The notes beneath the pieces are model-generated. The model had not been told where the DNA came from and ran no database searches. It was given only the letters and a program-made list of their open reading frames with translations. From Phyto melanocephala (taxonomy: Eukaryota; Arthropoda; Insecta; Diptera; Rhinophoridae), in contig OW799237.1 of the NCBI GenBank assembly GCA_941918925.1, positions 92,973,015 through 93,037,014 of the forward strand: a stretch of 64,000 bases of DNA, read 5' to 3'. Positions 22,601 through 34,600 of this stretch are shown here, piece after piece. How positions within the stretch are numbered: the stretch's first letter is position 1; every line of letters starts with the position of its first letter. A program made the translations under genes and the position numbers.

Positions 22601-25600
22601 AAATTGAAATTAATGAAAAGTATTGTATTGTTTATTGTAAAATTTTTGAAACTTTTTAAAATGTTAAAAAATTATGACATGACATTATGACTAAGGAAAC
22701 TTAGGACTCCTTATAAATTAATCAATTGTGTTGACCTAGTAAAAATTTTTTGTAATTTGGGTAAGCTTTCTGCTAAATGAAATTATCCAAATTCGAGAAA
22801 CAATTAAGGCAGTCTCAAAGTATGCTATCATGTTGTATTATTACAATATCACAATTTTCTAAAATTTTAAAACTATTTATTAAAGCTGGCCCAAAAATCA
22901 CCATTGGGTTCAACATTTAAGTAGCTTTTTTGTTTATAAGTATATATGTACTTTTTCTCCGATTATATAAATAATATCTGGAGAATAAATAATGAGGAAA
23001 CTTACAACTGAACAAAGAAAGAAACACAAAGAGCATATCGGCGAGATTTTAATGTCAGAATTTCGCCCTCTGAAGCAAAGTTGGGATTTTTGGTACAATT
23101 GTACCAATATTGGTGCAATAGAAAGTCTGTGGTGCACTGGTACAGTCAATATATTTTTGGTACAATTTTCTTAGCTAAAATTAATTTTTTTATTTGCACT
23201 TTTGCTTAAGACAATATTTATTGATTTAGACTGGCTAAAGAAAATTTTTAAATTTCTTATGAAAATATTAAATTAAACTGTGAAAAAATTAATTTCTTAA
23301 ATAAAAAAAAAAAAATAAAGTGGACTTTAGCCAGAGAAGAAAAAATAATATTTTATTAAAGAATGTTTAAATTTTCGTTACCAAAACCTTTTTTTCAAAC
23401 ATCAGGTCATTCTATCTTAAATGATTAATATTTTTAAATACAATGGTCATTAAAACATTTGCACAGTAAAATCTTTCTATTTTAGACAAAAATAAAGTCA
23501 GCTTTAAGTTAAACCAACATCGGTGACACGTAAAATATTTTCCCCTTTTAAATTGGACAAGTTATGTTTACTATCATGTGTTAATTTGAAAATTATTGCA
23601 ATTCTAGCAGAAGAACTTAAAGGAAAGGGAAGTTGATTCGAATAATTTATATTTTAAAATGTACCAATGTGCTCTGAAGCAATGTTTCGTTGTTTAGTGC
23701 ATCGAATCGGTAGACCACATTTAATTCGCATTACGAAAAATATTGAACGTGTAGAGCAAAGTGCTAACGAAACACTAGAGACATCTACCAGAAGGTGTTC
23801 TGCTCAGCTAGAAATGACTAGTCGTTTATTAAAAAAAGTTTTACATTTATTCACATATAAGGTAAAATTGGCTCAAGAAATAAGTCCTGCTGATCATCGA
23901 TAACTTCTTAATTTTGCAGTTAAATTCAAACAGTTGGCCGGAAATAAAATCAACTTTATTTACACAGGCATATTACACATTCCGATCGGAATGGCTTTAA
24001 TTCCGTATGTGCGATTCTAATAGACTTTGTTTTAAGTTCTTCAGATTCCGAGGGATTTTATTAAATCCCAAAAATTTCTTTGCTTCTCAAACAAAGTATG
24101 GCAGTATTGTGCATGACAAAACAAAAAAAAACTAACCATAAAAAGCGGCACCACTTTAATATGGGCTACTTTATAAATTTTTGTTCTAAAAAATAAGTGG
24201 GTGGCGCAAAAAAATAACATCAGTTTTTATTGTTCTACTCAACAACTTTATAAAATTAAATGCTTAAATGCTTAATAAATCATTGTAATAATCAATCACA
24301 ACTTTTGATATTTCATTCTTACTTACTTAGTTTTATTAATATTGTTTTAAATAAATTATTCAAAATAGCGATTACACTTTGAGAATTTGAAGTGGTTTCA
24401 TTCCGAAGAAATTTTTTATTTTTCGTTTTCTAAAGATCCGACTTTTGGGATTGAAAACTTTTTCGATCGGGATTGCGTTCTGTGACATGGTTGATAATCT
24501 GATTATGACCCTACAGATAATATTGGACTACGTGGTCCATTTTAGCTAAATGGACTACTTACAACATGGTCCTATGTAATGCACTCATAGACCATATCAT
24601 TTTTAAACAAGAGATTGTTGTTAAACGACAAGTGTTCGTGTTTTAACGATAACATATATTGTTGACAAAACGTGTATAATGGTCGTGTAGGTTCTCCATC
24701 GAGTAGTGACAAAGAGTAGTTTTGAGAATACTCCGATGGGTTATATAGTCCAGCCCTAAAACATCGTAATGGTTATTCGACCATGTTTTCTGCATACATT
24801 TGGGTGATCTTTGGATTAATCCTAGTCCATTACAGAGTTTACTTTACATGCGTGTATGGACTAGTCCCGTTATCTGCAGGGGAGTAATGAAGCAGAATTG
24901 CAGCACAAATTGAAGCCCATTAGGTGTGAATTATGCTGTGGCATTAAATCTGAAAATAACAATGGGTCCATCTTCTTCAAAATTAATATGCAAATGTTGT
25001 AACTGTAAGCCATATCGGTTTTTTACTTACAGTTACAAATATTAAAAGATGTTCTCAAATGATGTAATGGAAAATGCTCTTAAACGAGCCCATCATTTTC
25101 AAAGTGAAAATCGTGGTCATTAAGTGACATTATTTTCAATAATTAGTGTAAAAAATTTCCATAATTAATAAAAAGTAAAAACTAATATATAAACGAAAAA
25201 ATATCAGATCCCATGGTAAATTTTGGCCCACCCTGTATATTGCTGTCGCTTATTATAGAGTTTTAAACCATTATAGCAATATTATAGCATATTGTATGAC
25301 TTTCATCAGTCTTTAAACATAAAAAAGCAGGGGCCAAATTACGGCATTCGAACGTGAGCGAAATTTTAAAATTCTTATTAGAATCTTTATACCTAAAGCA
25401 CAGCGAACTCGATCGTTCGAGTAAAATTTCGATCGTGATCGAATGACGTAATTTGGCCCCAGATTTTTCATTAATTATTGTAGATTTATTTTATTCTCTC
25501 AGATTTATTAGGCGAAATGATTTAAAACATTTTTTATTTATTTATTTATTTTTTTTTTTAAAATAAAATACAAGGAACCTTTTTATTTAAAATATTTATT

Positions 25601-28600
25601 ATTTTTTAATAAGTTAATTGTGTTTGCTATGGGCATTGGGCCAAACTGTATTCCAATTAAACCATTTATCCGGCACCGAGTGAAGCTAGAATGAAGGTGA
25701 ACATTTGAAAATATAAGTGAAATGTAGAAACCAGAAATAATGAGTGAAAAAGAGTGTGATAATTTATAGAATTTCTTAATAAATGCGGTTTAAGATAAAT
25801 CGTGGTCATGGTAAAACGGCCAGATCAGCTTTGAAAGCAAATATTTAATACAAATCATGAAATTATAAAAAGGAAACAAGGCTACTGGTGCAAGGGATAA
25901 AATGGGGGCAATGTCATGCTTTTAAAAATTTTTTAATAAAAAAAATCTTATTCGTGTTGTAATTAACTAAAACTTTGTAAAAATACTAAATAAAATACTA
26001 AATACTCTGTTCTCTTCTAAGTTGAAATTAAAGTAATAATTTTGAAACCTTTCAAGAGTCAAATATAATAAAATTAAATTTAGGTTACAGCTACGATTGT
26101 TATACCAATATTTTAAAAGCTATGCATATCCCAGTGTTCAACTTAAAAGAGAACTCTTTGATATCAAAAATATATGAAATTTAAGTTAATTTAACAAACT
26201 CACCACTACAACAGCCACTAGAGAGCCGATTGCTGAACCGGCCAACACATCAGACCAATGATGTTTATAATCGGATACACGCGTTAAGGCCGTATACCAG
26301 GCAATCATGATCAAAGCGAATTGCAAAAAATGTCGCAATAATTTCGAACCATGCCAAGTCATGCGAGATTGTAAATATAACTGCAATTAAATTCATTTTA
26401 ATAAAATCTTTTAATTCCACAATAACAACTGGAAAAACTCACCGCTATATAGACCATTGTATAAAAAGTAAAACTGGAGTGACCGCTAGGAAACGATAGT
26501 CTTGATTCTTTAAGTATGCGCTTTGTTGACACTATATTGCTACAGGTGAAGTCTATTATATATTTGCCCTGATTTTGAGCATTCGCACATGTTGTACCAT
26601 CCGGCAAAATGGGATGGCAAACCTAAAAACAAAATTAGAAAAGAAAATTGTTGTTAAAAGATTTTTATTTAAAACTTATTGCAAAAAATACTGCCTCAAA
26701 CGAAAAACTATCACCTAATCCTTAAATATCTTTTATGAAATGATTAATTGCTTTCGTTTTAATTATTCGCATGTTGATTATTAATAGATTTATGCAAATA
26801 AATTGCGTGATTTTTAACGAGTAATTCAAACATTAAAGCGTATTATATTTAATGCAACAAGTGTTTCAAGTTTTTTCCATGTGTTAAATGATTTAATTAA
26901 ACCACATTTTAAAAATGAAAATGTTAAAAAGTACAAGATAAACTTCTATTTAATATGAAATTTGTTTAAAGTCTTAGAGAAATAATCCTAAAAATTAAAC
27001 GAGTAAATAAATCTTTTGATGAAAAAAAACAAAAAAAAAAAAACAGGTGTGTGTTATTCTGTTGACAACACTATTAAAATAGTAAACAGTGGCAGCACTC
27101 ACACTCAAGCAAACTCTTAATTGATGCAAAATTAAAGTGTTTGTGTGCTAGTCGGAAGCAGTTTGGGGGACAGAGCTATTATATAATTAATTCATTAATA
27201 AATACATTTATGTGCTAGTGCAACTTTGAATACTGAATTGGAATATTTTTTCTGTATTTCTTTGTTCAAATAAGCTTTAAACCCTAACCTTAGAATTTTC
27301 TAGAAGAAAATTTATATATTCGAACGTAATCGAAATTGTAGAAATCATATAGAAATCTCTATACAAAAAGCACAGCGAACTCGAACGTTGAAGTAATATA
27401 TCGAGATTGTAATAAGAATTAGGTCGAGGTATGTTAACCCAAGGTAGACGCACAAAAAACTTGCTAAATGTAAAAAAAAAACACTTAAACAGCTGATAAA
27501 AAAGTAGCAACATGTAAGTAAACAAAAAATATTTATGTAAATTGGGTTTATTAAATGTTGTTTATTTTTTGTAAAAAAAAGGGTCTTAAGCTAGAGTAAA
27601 GCTGGAGTTACATACCATGCGTTCTATCCGTTGTTCCGTTTTATGCATCAGTCAAAAAGTAGAATCAGTGTAATTGTATGTGACAAGTTACACGGCAAAA
27701 CGCATAGAATGCATAAACGTATCAACGCAGCAAAGTAGGTTTACTTTCTACTTTTGTATCCGTCGCATAAAAGGTGAATAAATGTCAGCTGTTGTTGATA
27801 GCCATGGATGACAAATAATATTTTTTTGTCGATGTTATCGATAAATCTGATTGTGTGGTGGATTTATTTTTTTAATTTTTTTGTATTAAAAAATGTTTTT
27901 AATAAAAGAAAAAGCATTCGAAATAAAGTTTACAATTACTTTTAAGAAAAACATTCATAAAAACTAATTTTAAACACAATTTTTTCATTACCAAAATTTT
28001 TATTCCACTTATCGATAATTATTATGTGCTGAGTGTCATCTCTGTTTATTATAAAAAGAAAACAAGTGCAATGGAGGAGATGCTTATTGATGCTTGTGTT
28101 ATTTTTGAACTTTTTGTAGCACAAAATATCATGTACATAAACTAAATGAATTCCATAAATGCCCTTAAATTGTCAATTTTACTTTCCATTTTGGCAAAAT
28201 TGTTTTTAGTTAATAAAAATATAAACACAACATAGGGTTGCCATATTTGAAAAGTGAAAAAAAGTACATTGAGGGGGAAAAACAGTAATTTAAAAAAAAA
28301 GAAAAACAGTACATTTTGATTTTGATAACATAACTTTTGCTTCAATACACCACATTTTTATTTAAAAATAGTTAAGAAGAAACATAAAAACATGTAAACA
28401 CGTGGTCAAAAACACAAATTTAACGTCGTTTTTCAATTTTAATATTGATACTATATTTCAGAATTATGCACTATATTTTCAAACTTTATTTTGAAAATGA
28501 TCTAATGTATTTCAAAAGTTATTAATTATATTTAAAAAATAGTAAATAGAATTTCGAAATTGGTAATTGAATTTCAAAAACTACGAGTTGAATTTTGAAA

Positions 28601-31600
28601 TTATCTATAATATGCAAATTCAATTAATTTGTTTCTTAAAATTACAATAATATTCCATTAATACTTTTGGAATACTATTTATAACGTAAAAAATATCACT
28701 TGTAATTGACAAATTATCAATTCTTAAGTAGACTTAGGGCCATTATTACAACTTGCCGTTAGCTAAAGGCAGAATTTTGTTTGGCAGATAAATGGCTTTG
28801 CATTATAAACCCTTAATTTATTATTTTTTATTCATTAAATATTATTAAATTTAATAATAATAACAATAAAAAATGGAAGATGTAATAATGCAAAGCTATT
28901 TATCGAACAGACAAAATCCTACCTTTAACTAAAGACAAGCTGTAATAATGGCACTTAATCTATCACGCATAGAAATTGTTATTGAACTTAAAATCAATAT
29001 TTAACAATATTTAAGAAAATAATATTTAGGCTCAACAAAAAGAAAACATTTCTTGTTAAAGTCGACTATAATATTACTTTTAATAATTTTTTTGAAGTTT
29101 ATTTTAAAGACAATAACAATTTTTATGAACAATAAAGTAAAGTCTACTTTAAAATTGATAATTTGTCATTTAAAATTGATATTTTTTAAATTATATATAG
29201 TAATCCAAAAGTACTAATTAAATATTGTTAAAAAAATTCTAAAAAAAGTCAATTGAATTTTTAAAATGAATACATTTGATAATTTTTAAAATTCAATAAA
29301 TAATTATACAACACAAATAGAGGTGGTATAGTTATATAAAAGAAAATAATTTATGCTTACAAAAAAAGTTAATTCAAAAATAAATTATAAATATTTATCC
29401 CTTTTTTGTACACATTTAACAATACAATTTTTTCCTATTTCATTCTTCAAAAAATTACAAAATTCAATACATGTGTATCCAAAAACAGTACAAATATAAA
29501 AAACAGTACTTTTTCGTACTGTTTTAGGTATTGTGAATATAACAGTACACATTACAAAAAACAGTACATGTACTGTTTAAAACAGTACGAATGGCAATCC
29601 TAACACAACAGCTGATTAAAACATAAGAGTTGATGCATAAAACGCATTGTGTGTAACTTGAGTTTAGAAACGTATAAAAAGGTGAAAAAGTATCAAACGC
29701 AACAACGCATGAACGGATGGTATGTAACTCCACCTTAACATACCATGCGTTCTATCCGTTGTTCCGTTTTATGCATCTGTCAAAAAGTAGAATCAGTGTA
29801 ATTGTATATGACAAGTTACACGGCAAAACGCAAAGAATGCATAAACGTATCAACGCAGCAAAGTAGGTTTACTTTCTACTTTTGTATCCGTCGCAGAAAA
29901 GGTGAAAAAATGTCAGCTGTTGTTAATAGCTTGGATGACAAATAATATTTTTTTGTCGATGTTATCGATAAATCTGATTGTGTGGTGAATTTATTTTTTT
30001 CATTTTTTGTATTAAAAAATGTTTTTAAAAAAAAGCATTCGAAATAAAGTTTATAATTACTTTTAAGAAAAACATACATAAAAACTAATTTTAACCACAA
30101 TTTTTTCATTACCAAAATTTTTATTCTATTTATCGATAACTATTATGTGCTGAGTGTCATCTCTGTTTATTTATTATTAAAAGAAAACAAGTGCAATTGA
30201 TGAGATGCTTACTGATGCTTGTGTTATTTTTGAAGTTTTTGTAGTACAAAATATCATGTACATCAACTAAATGAATTCAATAAATTCCCTTAAATTGTCA
30301 ATTTTGCTTTCCATTTTGGCAAAATTGTTTTTAGTTAATAAAAATATAAACACAACAGCTGATTAAAACATAAGAGTTGATGCATAAAACGCATTGTATG
30401 TAACTTGAATTTAGAAACGTATAAAATGGTAAAAAGTATCAAACGCAACAACGCATGAACGGATGGTATGTAACTCCAGCTTTAAGCCTGACTAATAATA
30501 ATTTTGAAATAAAAAGATCGAATCAGGGTACACTCAGCAAGGTATAAGCAGTTGCGAATTCCACAGAACTTGCCTCCATTCCAAATGTCAAACTTCTTAT
30601 AAAAGAATATTTAAAAACGAATTCATTTTTTTATATAAAGTTTAATATTTGGAAAGGAGGCGAATTCAGTAAAATTAGCCATTGCATATACCTTGTTAAG
30701 TTCATCATGGATTGAATAATAACAAATAAATATCAGAATTATAAAATCTAGATTATGTTCGAATTCCGCAATTTGTTCCCAGATATGTATAACAGCTACT
30801 ACTACGCGATTTAAGAATATGGGGAAGTCTCCAAACGAATAATATATTATTCGTTAAATTATTATTATTTTAACTTATTACAGAAAAATTTAAAAATTTA
30901 ATATTATTTGAAAAAATATGTTTTTTTTTACAAAAATCCAACATCCATTTTGAATATACACGGTTCTACGCATATTTCCTTGGCTTAATTTTTTGCGCCA
31001 ATTGCAAAAGCAAACGCCATTTAATCTAGGACACGATCTTAGATTTTTAATTTTTTATAATTAACTGTATTTTACTAGTCAAGCCTTTTCATTCGATACC
31101 CATGTTGAATTTCTCTGTAGTGTAGAAACTGAAAAAAATCCATTTGTGCCAAAGCAGTTGTACTTTGGTGCTTATGGGTCGTATTCATAAAAAATATTTT
31201 AGGTTTATTAAAGGCTTATTTGACAGATGTTGTAAAGAAATTTGTCAAACAAGCCTTCAATAAAACTATAATATTTTTTATGAATACGGCACTATATCTC
31301 TGTTAGTTTCACACCGATTTTTTATTAGTTTTTCTAAAACAAATTTTTTTAAGGGACCATGGCTTATAATTTGGTGTTTTTAACTTGACCAAAAATTATT
31401 TAGGAGCGTGCAGAATTTGATATATTAAAAAAGATATATTTTTTAAATCATTTTTGCCTATAACTTTGCCGGTTAGTGACCAGCGTATCATATCTCTAAA
31501 TAGACACAATCCCGCCTATAAATTATCATATAGATGATTTCTATATCAAATAAAAATTTATGTATTTAATTATTGACCACACTTTCCCTTAATGCGGACA

Positions 31601-34600
31601 AGGGCGAGCAATGGTCTTCTGTTCGATGAGCGTAAATTTGATATCAAATTTTGTAACGAAATCCCTCAGTGTCTATGCTTTTGGCGCTTAATTGCGGCAT
31701 AAACCTTGACCCAATTTTTGAACTTTTATCATTATTGTATAAAAAAAACTAATATAAAATAAAAGCAAAAATTTTGTTCTGAAAACCCCAAATAGAAAAC
31801 AGGGTTTTTTACAAAAACAAATAAATCTAAAAAAAAAAAATTTTTTTCTTACATACAATCACTCCATTCCTTTAAATTCCTTTAAATTATACAAAAATAA
31901 AACGGACCAATTACACATGCATATGGAATATCACTATAATTATTAAACCAAATGCTTTTTAAACCGAGTATGGTGGTTGGGCAATAGAGTAGTGCCACCA
32001 TCTTTTTCTATTCGACCACAATAATTAATGGAAATGTGTTTCAAATTTTCATTTGTAGCTCTAAACAAATGTAATTTGAATCGATGTGGCAAAAATAAAA
32101 AAAATGAACGACCATAATATTGGAAGATCTTTTGTGGGATTTTTTTGCTCTGCTTGTTTGTTTTGAAATCTTTTAAGCAGCTTTATTATATTTTTTTTCA
32201 TATTCATACCTTTTGCATAAAATTCAAATTGGATCTATTGAATTATTTTAATGTAGTACGTTTTTATTTTTGCTACAATACAAAAGTAAATATTATGATC
32301 AACAGATGAATATACGTACGTACAAAAATACGAGTAGTAAGTATTCTCACATGCAATGTCATCATGATGTTGCAGGTTTAGCTTTTGTACAATTCGAGTC
32401 CATTTCATGACTCGTATGTCTTTTTTATTTCCTTTGAATTGTATGTCTAAGTCTTAAGGGTATTTTCTGTATTTAATTTTTTTTGTCCATGGCAATTTAT
32501 TGTTGCAGTTTAGATTCTCTGTATGGTTTGATTTTTTTTGTTTCGTTTTTAAGTACAAGTTTTATGGATCATTTTACTATTATGGTGTGAGAATTTATTT
32601 TTCATTTATTTCTTTGAACTTGGGTGGCATTAGTTTGGAGTATTACAAAAAGTAACACAAAAAATGTATATGGAGTAAACGTACTGATACGTATGAATTG
32701 TTTATAATTCTATCACTTTGCGTTTAAACAAGTGTGCAACTGGCGTTCCCAATTGCGTTTTTTCAGTGTTTATATGTTTTATTGAATTTTTGAAATGCAT
32801 TCATATTTTCTCGAACAATAATTAATTATTTTTTATGTTCGATTGTGTAACACAGGTGTGACCTGGAATGTTATGCTGCAATCGTTAAATTCTTTAATGT
32901 TTAACAGAGAACACAATTAAAAAAAATCAAAAAGGAAAAATCATTTCAAGTCTACAAATAACAAATAAAATTTCACTTATTGAAAAATAATGTAATAAAA
33001 GAGGAATTTATAAATTTTAACAATTTAAGCTCTTCTTTAATTTAGTTTAAAATAAAATAAAGGCTTCCCATTTATGCCGGAGTTTTATTATATAAAAAAA
33101 TAATTGTTCAATGCACAATCCCTTTGTATCTGTTATGAATTTCTCTTAATAGGCCTGACGACTACACCGACTAACCAGCAACATCCCAGGAAAGGTTTCA
33201 ACCCATGCGCCAGGTTATATACGTAACAAGAAAAATATTTAAATTTTGTACAAAAACAAAAAAAACGTTAATTTACTAACACAAGAGATACCTATTTTAT
33301 TACCGATCCAGAGACAGATGTTGGTCTTCTATACAGTCCTCCCGACCTGCTAATGTAACGAGAATTATTTTTTTTATTGTATGCTATGTATGTATTGTAT
33401 GCTTGTTGTTGGTATTTAATATAAAAAATCCAAAGCGATACAATTTTTTTTTCATATGTTTTTCAAGTGTTATATTTGCACAGGGATGGGTAATGAAAAA
33501 TTTTTTTATAGTGTCAAAAAATTTGTTTTTAGTATTTTGTCTATTTTGTTTAAATATAAAAAAATGAAAAATTGACAAAAATTATTTCAGCGTAAGGTCT
33601 TTTTATTATAAAAATATTATTTATAATCTTATTATTTTTATACCCTTCACACAGTGTTAAAGGGTATATACAGGCTTGTCATTCCGTGTAAAATTTCTAC
33701 AATTTTCATTTCCGACCCCATAAAGTATATATTTTCTGAAAGCTTATGAATAGGGGAGTCGATTAAGCTCTGTCAGTCTGTCCGTCTGACCGTGTGTATG
33801 TTGAAATCTTTTTGAAGCCCCCCGAAATCTCTTGGACCCGGGTGAGGTATTAAAATATCAGAAATATTCGGGAGTAGATCGGTATTGAAAATCAGAAACA
33901 ACTAAACAACTAAACTAAACTAAACAACTAAGATATGAGCAAAAACCCACGACCACCCCGATTTTTTTTCACAAAAACAACATTGCAACAACAACATACA
34001 TACAAACAAACGTGTATATTGGTTAGAGGAAACGTGGCATCGAATCCCAGCTGAGCCAAAGAAATTTTTTTTTATTTTTTTATATTTTTTTTTTCATTTT
34101 TTTTTTATTTTTTATTTAATGTTATTTATATTTTTATTATTTTTTTTTTAAATTTTTTTATATTTTTTTGTTTTATATTTATTATTTACATTTTAGTTAT
34201 TTTTTTTTTAAATTCTTTTTTAAATTTTTTTTTAAATTTTTTAAAATTTTTTTTTTATTTTTTTTGTTTTTTTACATACATACAGTGGTGGCCTTATAAT
34301 TAGAAACAATGTTTTGAAAAAATAAAATCGCAGTGCAACTCCTTTTAAAACCTATACTGTAAATTTCAAATATCGTTATTTAACAAGTTGGCATTCAACA
34401 TTGTTATCGATACAAAGCACGTGGAATTTAAAGTTTACTTATAAAAAAAAATTAACATTATTTCCTAAATAGTTGCTTCTGGTTGGACACGTAATTAGAA
34501 ACGTGTAGTTTTGGCTTTAATTTCTAAGCTAATCTCTTTATTATTGACAAAGTAAGTGTATTATATTAAAACAATCGATTAACTTGCAATAAGTGTGATA

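Larger units (their letters stand above)
27601..29733. mobile_element. TIR element A (GCTGGAGTTACATACCAT family), split by a hAT insertion
   Basis: The left end GCTGGAGTTACATACCATGC and right end GGATGGTATGTAACTCCAC form imperfect inverted termini. Removing the insertion at 28233-29602 leaves about 755 bp that aligns throughout with element B at 29734-30480. No transposase is encoded. The interior has TATCGATA palindromes and the words CAGCTGTTGTTGATAG and CACAACAGCTGATT near opposite ends. Confidence 0.8.

Noticed and set aside
22934..23174. Overlapping 60-71 residue frames around GGTACAATTGTACC
   Set aside because: The frames are on both strands of a locally repetitive, palindromic stretch and match no family.
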